Source: Trichomonas vaginalis G3 (Eukaryota; Parabasalia; Trichomonadida; Trichomonadidae). Taken from it: a DNA stretch of 64,000 nt. The notes beneath the pieces were generated by a model. That model did no database searches. It worked only from the letters and a program-made list of their open reading frames with translations, and was not told the origin of the DNA. Position numbers and translations under genes: made by a program. Numbering within the stretch: position 1 is the first letter of the stretch; every line of letters begins with the position of its first letter. Of this stretch, positions 41,828-52,432 are shown one piece after another. Location of the stretch: positions 7,688,001-7,752,000 of the forward strand of contig NC_067203.1 in NCBI RefSeq assembly GCF_026262505.1, written 5' to 3'.

Positions 41828-42276
41828 AAATCTTCTAAAAAAACGTATGAATTTTGGCAATTTTCGTTCGACGTTGAAACTGATTGAAAATGCAATAATC
41901 CTAGCTACTTTAATCAAGAATTACTAGAATAAGCATTATTAAACAATTTTGATAAAATTCTTCCTAATTTTTGAATATTTACAACATAAGAACTATATTT
42001 TATTGCAATGATTAGCGTTTCATGATTATAAAAGGGGAACATGATAACCTTTATTATTATTAATCTGTACGTATTGATAATTGAATTCCATTTTAATTTG
42101 TTCAAAAATTGATATCATAGAGAATATAAAAATTGTTAAAATAGTAATACTGATATAATTCTAAAACAAAGAAACATAACAAGTCATATTTATAGATATC
42201 TAAAAAATATATCATACAAAAACGAAATAAATAAGAAAATAATTAATTGAACAACAGTTGCACATCTAATTATTGA

Positions 42277-42801
42277 TCATTTCTTATTCAAATAGAGACT
42301 AACAGCTTTTTGAAAAAGAACTGGGTAATACACTCGAGCGTAATCTGGAGATATCGGTATAGATTGATTTGACTTTGTAATGCCAAAGCAAACCAATTGG
42401 TCATTTTTAATATTTATGTTGATATGATGAAATTCGTAAGGAATAATCATTGCTTGTGGATAAACGGGTTGCTGAGTTTGCGCAACTTGAACATTTGGAA
42501 CAGGTGGTAATACCATGGCTTTTTTCTCTTCTGGAATTGAATTTTCAGAATCTGAATTATCGTTAGCTGCTTGCAAAGCTTGGGCGTGCGTAATCTGTGA
42601 TTTTTTAGTGATATATGACGCAATCGCTTCTTTATTTGTGACTTTTGATTCTTCAGTCCAAGTATTTTCACTTTCAAATAGTCCTTTCCATTTTATAAGA
42701 TATTCTAAATGGCCAAGTACCCATCTATGATCGACTATAGACTCCACTTCAAACTCTTCATGATCGTTTTCGGCAGTTTTATTGTCTTGAGAAGGTTCCA
42801 T
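42277..42801 (-). CDS. HP1-like chromodomain protein
   Basis: A 174-residue protein. The chromodomain at about 17-65 reads EFEVESIVDHRW, LEYLIKWKG, ENTWTEES. Of the HP1 aromatic cage, the middle Trp (in IKWKG) is kept, the first position is Phe and the third is Leu, so methyl-lysine binding may be weaker or altered. A Gln/Pro linker leads to a C-terminal domain (about 120-174) that could be a divergent chromo shadow domain. Probably a nuclear heterochromatin reader. TCATAA lies 18 bases before the ATG. Confidence 0.8.
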   Translation of the reverse strand: MEPSQDNKTAENDHEEFEVESIVDHRWVLGHLEYLIKWKGLFESENTWTEESKVTNKEAIASYITKKSQITHAQALQAANDNSDSENSIPEEKKAMVLPPVPNVQVAQTQQPVYPQAMIIPYEFHHININIKNDQLVCFGITKSNQSIPISPDYARVYYPVLFQKAVSLYLNKK

Positions 42802-43266
42802 AAAAATTTGTATTCAATTTATGAAAATTTTGCTCATTTCAATTCAGGAAAAGATTCATGTTTGGAGAGTTGAATAATTTGAGGTTACAAGGTATGGATA
42901 TTGCATTTTAGCATGAATAATAAGGTTAAAACATATTTGAATAACATTTCATGAAAACCTGAGCATCCTTATGCATCATGTTCGATGCCATATATTAGAT
43001 GTCCAGAAACGTGTTGGATCAATAGGAAAAACTATTAAAATTTCAACATTGAATTCATCGATTCTTATTGAAAGGATATAAATACAGCAAAGAGAGAAAA
43101 TTTAGATTTACTAAGTGCTACATTTGAATGAGAAACATTCCAAATCTCAATAAATATCTCTTTATAATTTCTGCGACGATAGGTCTTATTTGGCCATTCA
43201 ATAAATCCCGTATCATGTTTGAAAACTTTACAAAATTGGCAAAAATTAGGGGCGTGGGGATTAAAA
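42802..43266. other. Divergent promoter region
   Basis: About 465 bases between divergent genes. A TATA-like GGATATAAATAC occurs at about 43075, but trichomonad Pol II promoters usually rely on the Inr. No gene seen. Confidence 0.4.
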
Positions 43267-44997
43267 ATGAGCAGCGATAGCAGTGATGAGGATGACTCGC
43301 CACCAGAGATTATCCCATCGACAAACAGAGGCTCAATTCATATATCTCATCCAGGTGTACCTCCTCCCGAGCATTATTCTTTTGCAACTCAAGCAAAACG
43401 TCCAAAATGGCCAGATGATCTTTGGAACTCGGGAGTTTTAATATACGATCTTAAAAATGGAACGAGAAACCAGCCTACTGGGACAAATCCTAACGATAAA
43501 ACACTTATTTTTGACTCATTCTTCGAAAGCGGAAATTTATCACAAGTTTACTTACTTTCTCCAGATGTTTATCATTGTATTCTCGAATACGATAAGAACA
43601 AGTCAGGGTCATGTCAATGGTTCTATTTCAAAATGCAAAACATTAGGGCAGATACAAAATATACGTTTTTTATTTCAGGATTTCATAAAAATACAGGTCT
43701 TTTTTCAACAGGTGCAAAGATTTTCTGGTACAGTGAGAAACAGTACCAAAAACAAGGTTACTCCTGGTGCAGAGGCGGCACAAATTACGCATATGGCTTA
43801 TCAAAGCATAAAAAGAAAGATAAAAGATCTACATTGCAATTCCAAATCAAATTCCCATACGATAACGACACAGTTTACTTCTGCTACGCTCTTCCTTATA
43901 CATATACCGATTTATTGAATTACATTAACAACTGGCAGAAGGTTTCTCCCTTCGGATCCTTAACTACTGGAACATTAGGGAAAACTTTGGGTGGCCGAGA
44001 TTGCCCATATATCCAGATAACCTCACCCCAATCAAATATCCCTATGGAAGCCCGTCCATGCCTATTCTTTACCGGCCGTATACATCCTGGCGAGTCGAAC
44101 GGCAGCGTTGTCCTACACGGTCTTATTGATTACCTCGTATCAAACGCTCCTGGAGCCCAATATCTCAGGGACAACTTCGTAATAAGGATTGTCCCCATGG
44201 TTAACATCGATGGCGTCGTAGAAGGCTTTTACAGAATTTCACTCGGTGGCCAAGATTTAAACAGGGTCTGGATAAATCCGGACCCTGCAATACAACCAAT
44301 TGTGTGTAAGATCAAGGATTTCATCTTCCAGAGTGCCAAAGAACGTACAATTGCTGCGTATATTGACTTCCACGGTCACTCCCGCCTCCATGGTACATTT
44401 GCTTATGGCTGTCCTAATGATGATAATCCAAATTTGAGAGACAAAGAGAAACTGTTCCCAAGGATGCTAGCATTCCTCTGCGATACGTTTTCATGGTCGA
44501 ACTGCGTCTTTTCAATACCTCCAGGAAGAAAAGCAGCCTCAAGAATCGTTGTTCGAACACAAGCTGACGTTGTTCAGAGTTTCACTATAGAAACAAGTTT
44601 CGGCGGTATGCAGAGTGGTCCACGTGCTGGAATTCTTTACGATGAAGTTTTGTGGAAAGAAATCGGAGCAAAATGCGGAGAAACTTTGTTCCATATGTTT
44701 CTTGGCTCCGATTCTCCTGTCACATCTTATGTAAAACAGGAGTTATATTTCCTTTCGCCAAATGGAGACGATGAAGACGATTCAAGTTCTGATGATGAAA
44801 AAATTGTTGAATGCGACTACCAAGTAACCCCAACATTAGCTAATGAACAAGTTCCACCAAGAATGAAGCCAGGAACTCCAATGCTTAAGCTTTCAGCTCC
44901 AACAAATTTCTTCAATATCTCATCAAAAATGATAACAACTACTCCTCCCCAAGTTTGCGCTCCTAAGTGGTCGCAACTACAATTTACAGAACAATAA
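43267..44997 (+). CDS. Cytosolic carboxypeptidase (CCP/AGBL, M14B)
   Basis: A 576-residue protein from the ATG at 43267 (MSSDSSDEDDS); the longer frame starts at TTG. The N-terminal beta domain of the family is present (SGNLSQVYLLSPDVYHCIL, WFYFKMQNIRADTKYTFFI). The peptidase follows: HPGES (zinc His 273, Glu 276), NIDGV, GQDLNR, DFHGHSR (third zinc ligand) and catalytic Glu in IETSFGG. CCPs remove glutamates from tubulin tails and so tune flagellar microtubules. The C-terminal 80 residues are acidic then Pro-rich. All catalytic residues appear intact. Confidence 0.9.
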   Translation: MSSDSSDEDDSPPEIIPSTNRGSIHISHPGVPPPEHYSFATQAKRPKWPDDLWNSGVLIYDLKNGTRNQPTGTNPNDKTLIFDSFFESGNLSQVYLLSPDVYHCILEYDKNKSGSCQWFYFKMQNIRADTKYTFFISGFHKNTGLFSTGAKIFWYSEKQYQKQGYSWCRGGTNYAYGLSKHKKKDKRSTLQFQIKFPYDNDTVYFCYALPYTYTDLLNYINNWQKVSPFGSLTTGTLGKTLGGRDCPYIQITSPQSNIPMEARPCLFFTGRIHPGESNGSVVLHGLIDYLVSNAPGAQYLRDNFVIRIVPMVNIDGVVEGFYRISLGGQDLNRVWINPDPAIQPIVCKIKDFIFQSAKERTIAAYIDFHGHSRLHGTFAYGCPNDDNPNLRDKEKLFPRMLAFLCDTFSWSNCVFSIPPGRKAASRIVVRTQADVVQSFTIETSFGGMQSGPRAGILYDEVLWKEIGAKCGETLFHMFLGSDSPVTSYVKQELYFLSPNGDDEDDSSSDDEKIVECDYQVTPTLANEQVPPRMKPGTPMLKLSAPTNFFNISSKMITTTPPQVCAPKWSQLQFTEQ

Positions 44998-45119
44998 TAG
45001 ATGTATAAAGTTTTGTTTGTTATTTTATTTTAAAAATGTATATTTTTTTTAATAATTTTGTAATTTTAATATCCTTTGGAAGGTCTGTAGAATTTATGTT
45101 TGTTTTATAAAAAGCAAGT

Positions 45120-45395
45120 TTACTCGTGGTGGTGGTGGAGGGATTCTTCCTGAACAACTTCTTCAAGAGTGTTAAGCTTCTTCATAGCGCGGCGGTGTGT
45201 GCCAAGGCGCTTCTTGAGGAACTGACGAGCAGCACGGCGGCGTTCGATCTTGATAAGATCCATTGTATGGCGCTCGTATGGCTGCCAGCCGACAAGTTCG
45301 TGGACAATCTTGCGAGCGAAGTTAACGCGCTTGCCAGATGAGTGGAGACCGCATTCACGCTTTGGAGCAAGAACCTTTTGTTGTTCCTCAGACAT
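45120..45395 (-). CDS. RPL36: Ribosomal protein eL36
   Basis: 91 residues from the ATG at 45395 (MSEEQQKV); the longer frame begins with TTG. The family core is clear: VHELVGWQPYERHTMDLIKI, then KKRLGTHRRAMKK. The tail adds a His-rich end (LHHHHE). eL36 is a small basic protein of the 60S subunit. G/C-rich codons match eIF1A and fit high expression. Confidence 0.93.
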   Translation of the reverse strand: MSEEQQKVLAPKRECGLHSSGKRVNFARKIVHELVGWQPYERHTMDLIKIERRRAARQFLKKRLGTHRRAMKKLNTLEEVVQEESLHHHHE

Positions 45396-45840
45396 TCGAA
45401 AAGGACCGGCCAAACCGCTAAATTTTACTTATATTTGAAAGATGTTTTTAAACATCAAATCATTTATTGCTGATATCTACCTTTTATACCAAACCAAAAT
45501 ATACCTAAAATATTCAATAACATATTAAATAAACCTCGAATTGAATAGCAAAAAGTTAGCCTGTTGATATTTTTGCATTCCTCATGAATACTATGCTTTT
45601 GGCCGATTGAACAGCTCTTTAATTTTAAACTCACTCTCTAGAAATAGAAATTTCCAAAAAATGCATTTTAATAGAAAATTTAAAATGATTCTAGAGAAAA
45701 CAGACTCTTTTCTCTATATTTAGAGTGGAGGCACTTCTCTCTATATCAATAAAAATATATCAACACTAATTAATTTTTCCAAAAGAACTTCAAATGTTTG
45801 ATATGGAAAAAGGTCCAAAATTGGAAAACATGAAAAATGA

Positions 45841-45993
45841 CATAAAGTTTACATATCGTTGCAGTGAACACATGATTTTTTGAATTCTTTTGGCACGTTT
45901 TAAAGTTTATAATGGAATACAATCAACAATTAGCGTCAAAATATTCCGATTTTTTTCAGCATTGCCACCATTTTTGTCGATACACCTACTCCA
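45841..45993 (+). repeat. Dispersed repeat, copy 1
   Basis: About 150 bases that match 55089-55236 at roughly 80-85% by eye, same strand (shared words ATCGTTGCAGTGAACAC, TTAGCGTCAAAATATTC, TACAC-TACTCCA). No coding sense seen. Confidence 0.75.
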
Positions 45994-46679
45994 CATTGAG
46001 GAGAGGAGTTGGTAATTGAGACATTAGGCAGAATAGCGGGTTTATTTTTTTAAGAAAGATATGAAACAACCAATGCATTTTATGTACAAAATTACTTTTT
46101 ATGATACAAGAAAGGGCTGAAATCAGATATATTGAAGCAATAGAATGGAGGGGGAATTGAAATCTCTAAACCTACATTTTTGGAAAGAAAGAAATTGCAT
46201 GATGTAGAACAAAAAATACTACAATGGAATCCATTTCTCTCATAAATAGAGATTGAAAAACGATTGATCCTCTACTGGCAATCAAAAATAATGTTTCAGC
46301 AAATTACTTGCACATTTCAATGATATTCCATTGAATAGGCTTGTATTTTGAGTTCAATTCTGTCTGAAGTTTAACAAAATTTGTGAAATGTCGACTTTTG
46401 GTCGGTTTTTTGTTCTACATATTTTATTTCGTTGGCGTAAAACTATTCAAATTGAATCTCTTCCTAAACATGGAGTGTATTTTTGGAAGACTGTATCCAT
46501 TGAATTCATGTGCAACTTCACGAGGATGAATGTAATATCACTAATCACATCTAACAAACTCAAGTGCAAAAAAATGGACAAAAACGATTATTTTACTATC
46601 AATCAGAAAATCTTCTTCGAGAATACCAGAAAACTAAAGAATATCTTATATAAGAGCATTATTTTTTCGCACCATGTAA

Positions 46680-46760
46680 TATAAGAACCTCTGCTATTTC
46701 TTTACTATTATTTTCTGTTGCAATATGAAGTGCGGTTTGTCCATATTCATCTTTTTCATG
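46680..46760 (-). pseudogene. Ankyrin repeat fragment, left of element C
   Basis: 77 bases identical to 48408-48485 of the ANK array on the other side of element C. Fragment only, no start or stop of its own. It shows that element C lies within former ankyrin-array sequence. Confidence 0.75.
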
Positions 46761-47049
46761 GAAAAACCAGAATTTTCGAAAAAGTGACACCAACTATTAA
46801 AGTTATTTTATTACTAGATTTATTTACAAATTATAAGATAATATCATTAACCGAATATATTTTTAATATAAATAAAAAACTTTTTTATACAAAAAATTAC
46901 AATCAATCGATAAATATTATAAAACATTTATTCCAAAAAGATTAAGTAATAGGTGGGATCCTGCATATAATATAATTTTATGTCATAAAGTTTACAAATT
47001 TTAGATGGACCACAGTGAGAATGTGAGTGGTTAATTTAAAGGTGGTCTG

Positions 47050-48018
47050 ATAAAGATATCGAAGCTTACTCAACACAGCATGAAGCAGTTTCTAATACAC
47101 AATCTTACTAGTGGTGTTTCGGTCGCCAGCGCTCTCATAGGGGTGCTGATTTCAAAAACCACTACTTCAAATTATTCAACAATACTCAATGCAGCATGAA
47201 GCAGCTACTACTGCTGTATCTTACTGGTAGTGTTTTGGTCGTTGGCTCTTGCACAGTCTCTCAGATTTTCAAAATTTTTTTTTTCAACACTATCTTGTTT
47301 CGCTCTCAGAAAGCTATCCTACAAAGACATCGAAGCTTACTCAACACAGCATGAAGCAGTTTCTAATACACAATCTTACTAGTGGTGTTTCGGTCGCCAG
47401 CGCTCTCATAGGGGTGCTGATTTCAAAAACCACTACTTCAAATTATTCAACAATACTCAATGCAGCATGAAGCAGCTACTACTGCTGTATCTTACTGGTA
47501 GTGTTTTGGTCGTTGGCTCTTGCACAGTCTCTCAGATTTTCAAAATTTTTTTTTCAACACTATCTTGTTTCGCTCTCAGAAAGCTATCCTACAAAGACAT
47601 CGAAGCTTACTCAACACAGCATGAAGCAGTTTCTAATACACAATCTTACTAGTGGTGTTTCGGTCGCCAGCGCTCTCATAGGGGTGCTGATTTCAAAAAC
47701 CACTACTTCAAATTATTCAACAATACTCAATGCAGCATGAAGCAGCTACTACTGCTGTATCTTACTGGTAGTGTTTTGGTCGTTGGCTCTTGCACAGTCT
47801 CTCAGATTTTCAAAATTTTTTTCAACACTATCTTGTTTCGCTCTCAGAAAGCTATCCTACAAAGACATCGAAGCTTACTCAACACAGCATGAAGCAGTTT
47901 CTAATACACAATCTTACTAGTGGTGTTTCGGTCGCCAGCGCTCTCATAGGGTGCTGATTTCAAAAACCACTACTTCAAATTATTCAACAATACTCAATGC
48001 AGCATGAAGCAGTTTCTA
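47050..48018. repeat. 270-bp higher-order tandem repeat
   Basis: Units start at GAAGCTTACT, at 47061, 47332, 47602 and 47870 (spacing 271, 270, 268), the last partial. Each unit is itself two related halves of about 135 bp: CAGCATGAAGCAG, ATCTTACT-GT-GTGTTT-GGTCG and ATTTCAAAA recur in both halves with differences. This is a two-monomer higher-order satellite. Confidence 0.92.
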
Positions 48019-48318
48019 ATAAATATATACATATATAAATATATACATATATAAATATATACATATATAAATATATACATATATAAATATATACATATAT
48101 AAATATATACATATATAAATATATACATATATAAATATATACATATATAAATATATACATATATAAATATATACATATATAAATATATACATATATAAAT
48201 ATATGCATATATAAATATATACATATATAAATATATACATATATAAATATATACATATATAAATATATGCATATATAAATATATACATATATACATATAT
48301 ATATAAATATATAAATAA
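48019..48318. repeat. 16-bp AT microsatellite, about 18 copies
   Basis: Unit AAATATATACATATAT, nearly perfect over 300 bases, with rare ATGC variants. It abuts the 270-bp array. Confidence 0.95.
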
Positions 48319-48397
48319 CAAAATACAATCAAAAAATAGTGTTTGGTAATTTAAGGTTAAGTGTCACTTTTTCTAGTGTCACTTTTTCGTAAATTCT

Positions 48398-49511
48398 ACC
48401 ACACTCTATAAGAACCTCTGCTATTTCTTTACTATTATTTTCTGTTGCAATATGAAGTGCGGTTTGTCCATATTCATCTTTTTCATTGATATTTGCACCA
48501 TGTGAAATAAGAAATTCTGCTATTTCTTTACTATCATTGTAAGCTGCAATATGAAGTGCGGTTTGTCCATATTCATCTTTTTCGTTGATATTCGCACCAT
48601 GTGAAATAAGAACTTCTGCCGTTGCTTTACTATTATTTTCTGCTGCAATATGAAGTTCTGTTTTTCCATCTTCATCTTTTTCATTGATATTTGCACCATG
48701 TGAAATAAGAAATTCTGCTATTTCTTTACTATCATTGTAAGCTGCAATATGAAGTGCGGTTTGTCCATATTCATCTTTTTCGTTGATATTCGCACCATGT
48801 GAAATAAGAACTTCTGCCGTTGCTTTACTATTATTTTCTGCTGCAATATGAAGTTCTGTTTTTCCATCTTCATCTTTTTCATTGATATTTGCACCATGTG
48901 AAATAAGAAATTCTACTATTTCTTTTCTATTATTTTTTGCTGCAATATGGAGTGCTGTTTTTCCATATATATCTTTTTCATTGATATTCGCACCATGTGA
49001 AATAAGAAATTCTGCTGTTTCTTTTCTATTATTGTCTGCTGCGATATGAAGTGCGGTTTTTCCATTATTAGTTTTTTCGTTGATATTCGCACCATGTGAA
49101 ATGAGAAATTCTGCTGTTTCTTTACTATTATAAATTGCTGCAATATGAAGCGCTGTTTTTCCTTCTTCATCTTTTTCATTGATATTCGCACCATGCGAAA
49201 TAAGAACTTCTACTATTTCTTTACTATCATTGTAAGCTGCAATATGAAGTGATGTTTCTCCAAATTCATCTTTTTCGTTGATATTCGCACCATGTGAAAT
49301 AAGAACTTCTGCTGTTGCTTTACTATTATTTTTTTGTTGCAATATGAAGCGCTGTTTTTCCTTCTTTATCTTTTTCATTGATATTTGCACCATGTGAAAT
49401 AAGAAATTCTGCTATTTCTTTACTATCTTTCCAAGCTGCAATATGAAGTGCTGTTTCTCCAAATTCATCTTTTTCGTTGATATTCGCACCATGTAATATA
49501 AGAACTTCTAC
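48398..49511 (-). pseudogene. Ankyrin gene, 3' part beyond the mariner
   Basis: About eleven ankyrin repeats of the form LISHGANINEKDE-x-G-x-TALHIAA on the minus strand, between the mariner and element C. A one-base insertion in a T run (about 49328-49336) shifts the frame, so the array sits in two frames. The first 595 bases (48919-49513) duplicate 50820-51414. The array has no start codon of its own in context and ends in the terminal repeat of element C. Part of the same former gene as 50820-52393. Confidence 0.8.
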
Positions 49512-49593
49512 TATAGGGTGTCCAAAGGTGTGTTTAGCACAAACCTGAATACTGCGAATAGAAATAAACAAGTTACATATATATAAAGTTTAT

Positions 49594-50610
49594 TTAAATA
49601 TAATCACCATTGGATTCAATCACGCGTTCGCAGCGATCGATCCAGGCTTGAAAGACACGCTTTAAATCATCATGAGAAAATTTCTCAAATTGCTCTCTTA
49701 CAAAATTTTCAAGATCATCTGGACTCGCGAATTCGCGTCCTTCAGCTCTCTTTTTTAGCGTGCCGAATAAATAAAAGTCAGAGGGTGCAATATCAGGTGA
49801 ATAAATTGGGTTTGGAACAACTTTGACATTGTTTTCCACCAAGTAATTCATTACCTTATGACTTTTGTGAACTCTTGAATTATCAAAATGAATTGCAAAC
49901 TTTTGTTTTTGTTGTTTGGATTTCTCAAACTCATCAGAATTGATAATTTGAGTAAGAACATTGTCAATTAGATACTGAGCATTCATCGTATTAGGTTTTT
50001 GAAGAATATCAATTGCGATGATGTCATTTACGCCCCAAAAAACCGACAACATAATCATTGGTGTGTCAATTTTTTTCTTCGGGAATGTTTGCGGATTTTC
50101 ATCCTTCGGGATCCACATGATTTTGGCTTCTGTTGCATATTGAAACCAAGACTCGTCCCCTGTTACTAAAAAGCGAAACTTCTTGGATTGATACGCACCC
50201 AATATAGAGAGGAGCTCTTTCGAAGATTGGACTCTAGATTTTTTTTGAACTGAATTAAGGTTGTGCGGAACCCAACGTGTATACGCTAGTTTGTAGTTCA
50301 AATAATTGTGCAGATAATAACTGACTGTTGTACGTGGTATCTTTGTCATCTCCTCTATCCTTCTAAGTGATGCTCTTGGGTCTTCATCTAGCGCTTGAAG
50401 AATTGCTTTGATTTTTCTTTGATCCGGCGATTTTTTGTCAATTTTTATGATGGGCGCCTTTTTGTTCATGAAGTGATACATCCTAACATGATACGTTACA
50501 GTGGAATAGCTAGGAGCATCCATACCGAAGCATTTTACCAATGTCTCGTAGATTTTTTTACAGTCTTTGCATTTTTTTGCAAGAGCGAGGATGTTTTCTT
50601 TATGATTCAT
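49594..50610 (-). CDS. Mariner transposase (DD34D)
   Basis: 338 residues from the ATG at 50610 (MNHKENIL), chosen because TCATTTTTTT, a good Inr, lies only a few bases upstream; in-frame ATGs further up would lie beyond it. The N-terminal half has paired helix-turn-helix DNA-binding domains (to about 115), with RRIEEMTKIPRTTVSYYLH in the second. The catalytic core has Asp in VTGDESWF, Asp in IHFDNSRVH and the third Asp in SPDIAPSD, 34 residues after the second, the mariner spacing. No break is visible. It cuts and pastes the element at TA sites. Confidence 0.93.
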   Translation of the reverse strand: MNHKENILALAKKCKDCKKIYETLVKCFGMDAPSYSTVTYHVRMYHFMNKKAPIIKIDKKSPDQRKIKAILQALDEDPRASLRRIEEMTKIPRTTVSYYLHNYLNYKLAYTRWVPHNLNSVQKKSRVQSSKELLSILGAYQSKKFRFLVTGDESWFQYATEAKIMWIPKDENPQTFPKKKIDTPMIMLSVFWGVNDIIAIDILQKPNTMNAQYLIDNVLTQIINSDEFEKSKQQKQKFAIHFDNSRVHKSHKVMNYLVENNVKVVPNPIYSPDIAPSDFYLFGTLKKRAEGREFASPDDLENFVREQFEKFSHDDLKRVFQAWIDRCERVIESNGDYI

Positions 50611-50627
50611 TAAAAAAATGAAAAGAA

Positions 50628-50700
50628 TCCCGCCAAAATTTCCCGCGAAACCGCCTCTTGTCTCAAAATTCATTTTATATCCCGGCATGGCGCCAAAATA
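50628..50700 (-). promoter_or_regulatory. E2F-like sites in the transposase promoter
   Basis: Minus strand reads TTTCGCGGGAAA and TTTTGGCGGGA, overlapping across 50628-50652, and TTTTGGCGCCAT at 50687-50698. All are close to the E2F core TTTSSCGC. They lie 20-90 bases upstream of the transposase ATG, beside its Inr. Confidence 0.5.
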
Positions 50701-50819
50701 CAACATACTCATCATATACATATATTCATATTTTTTATTATATATTTATAATCAGCATATATCTCCTTTAATAGTCTCATATAGAGCGCTGTGCTAAACG
50801 CACCTTTGGACACCCTATA

Positions 50820-52393
50820 TTTCTTTTCTATTATTTTTTGCTGCAATATGAAGTGCTGTTTTTCCATATATATCTTTTTCATTGATATTCGCACCATGTG
50901 AAATAAGAAATTCTGCTGTTTCTTTTCTATTATTGTCTGCTGCGATATGAAGTGCGGTTTTTCCATTATTAGTTTTTTCGTTGATATTCGCACCATGTGA
51001 AATGAGAAATTCTGCTGTTTCTTTACTATTATAAATTGCTGCAATATGAAGCGCTGTTTTTCCTTCTTCATCTTTTTCATTGATATTCGCACCATGCGAA
51101 ATAAGAACTTCTACTATTTCTTTACTATCATTGTAAGCTGCAATATGAAGTGATGTTTCTCCAAATTCATCTTTTTCGTTGATATTCGCACCATGTGAAA
51201 TAAGAACTTCTGCTGTTGCTTTACTATTATTTTTTTGTTGCAATATGAAGCGCTGTTTTTCCTTCTTTATCTTTTTCATTGATATTTGCACCATGTGAAA
51301 TAAGAAATTCTGCTATTTCTTTACTATCTTTCCAAGCTGCAATATGAAGTGCTGTTTCTCCAAATTCATCTTTTTCGTTGATATTCGCACCATGTAATAT
51401 AAGAACTTCTGCTATTTCTTTTCTATTATTTTTTGCTGCAATATGAAGTGCTGTTTTTCCATATTCAATTTTTTCATTGATATTCGCACCATGTGAAAGG
51501 AAGTATTCCAAAAAGGATGGGACAGCAAATGTCGCTGAATAAAAGAAACATTTGTTTATATCATTAGTTTGATCGAAATAAACTAAAAAGGATTCAAGAT
51601 TATTGTAAATTCCACAGTATTCTAAATTGATCTCTATATTGTACTCATTCTTCAAGAATGTAACAAAATCAATGTTGTGTGAAATAATTGCGTATCTCAT
51701 GCATTCTTCATTTGGTGTTTGATGTTTCAAACATTCACTCATGATCTCTTGATTTCCGCCTAAAAATGAAAATTCTAGACATGTTTTAGTTATTTCTGAG
51801 TTAAATTTCGATCTTAATAACTTGAAACAATCAATTGCTCCATGGTAACAACATAATTCAAGTAATGAATATCCATTATAAGATTTTGTGAATAATTTGC
51901 TTTTAAGTGTTTGGTCTTTATCAAATCCATCTCGTTCAGTGAATGAGATGAATGTTTCTAGGTCATTATACATAATTGCCCTGTAAATTGTATTTTCTGT
52001 ATGAATATTGAGATTTTCTGATTTATTTTTTTCGAAATTATCAGATTTGTATAATTTAATTCCATATTCTTTATAAAACAGGAAGTTTGGAATAGTTGCA
52101 ACGCTTCTGACCTCTGTGACATGGTAATCATCACAGATTAGTTTGGCAAGAAATAAATATGACTTTGTATAGCGATTATTATACGGAATGATATTTAAAA
52201 TGTCTTTAATAGCATTTGTTGGGTGATATTTCTTTGAATCAATCAATTCTGTTTTGATCATTTTGTAAATTGACTTTAATTCTTCTTCTTTTTCCGTTTT
52301 TAGCTGATACAACGCAATATATGAATAGATATAGTATTTGTAGATACTCCGCAATTTGTTGTATTTGCTTGGGTGAAGGTCTTGTTCGGACAT
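50820..52393 (-). pseudogene. DUF3447-type ankyrin gene, 5' part, disrupted
   Basis: The ATG at 52393 (MSEQDLHPSKYNKLR) matches the start of the relative at 39250; an upstream ATG at 52432 is also in frame. The pre-ankyrin domain is complete (LLELCCYHGAIDCFKLLR, CMRYAIISHNIDFVTFL), then ankyrin repeats. The same one-base T-run insertion as in the downstream copy shifts the frame at about 51229-51237. The array is then cut by the mariner at 50818. Because both duplicate segments share the frameshift, the order was frameshift, then 595-bp duplication, then mariner insertion. Confidence 0.85.
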
Positions 52394-52432
52394 TAATAAT
52401 TTTTTTGGAAGGACACATTTACGTATTGCCAT

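Larger units (their letters stand above)
45396..46768. other. Gap with a dispersed repeat and an ankyrin relic
   Basis: No supported gene. It holds a dispersed repeat copy (45841-45993) and, at its right end, an 80-base ankyrin fragment (46680-46760). An ATG-started frame of 98 codons at 46388 has no recognisable domain and ends inside the ankyrin fragment on the wrong strand. Confidence 0.5.
46769..48397. mobile_element. Nonautonomous inverted-repeat element C
   Basis: 24-bp terminal inverted repeats with two mismatches: AGAATTT-W-CGAAAAAGTGACAC at 46769-46792 and the mirror at 48374-48397. A second GTGTCACTTTTT lies just inside the right end (48361-48372). The interior holds a 270-bp satellite (47050-48018) and a 16-bp microsatellite (48019-48318), no gene. 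Both flanks are ankyrin-array sequence. The open frame of the neighbouring ANK gene reads into the right terminal repeat, which supplies its last 20 or so codons. Confidence 0.65.
49514..50817 (-). mobile_element. Mariner (Tvmar-like) DNA transposon, intact-looking
   Basis: A 1,304-bp element. 28-bp terminal inverted repeats with one mismatch (TAGGGTGTCCAAAGGTG, Y, GTTTAGCACA) lie at 49514-49541 and 50790-50817, flanked by TA duplications (49512-49513 and 50818-50819). It carries one uninterrupted transposase gene. It is inserted in an ankyrin array; removing it leaves a normal repeat (TTCTAC-TA-TTTCTTTTC). Intact ends and frame suggest a recent arrival. Confidence 0.95.

Noticed and set aside
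46388-46684. 98-codon ORF (MSTFGRFFVLHILF...)
   Set aside because: ATG-started but without any recognisable domain, and its end runs into an ankyrin fragment on the wrong strand.
47249-47740. ORFs of 61-79 codons in the 270-bp satellite
   Set aside because: They recur with each repeat unit and have no coding character.
47984-48332. Three overlapping minus-strand frames of Tyr/Ile repeats
   Set aside because: Direct translation of the 16-bp AT microsatellite in all frames; not genes.
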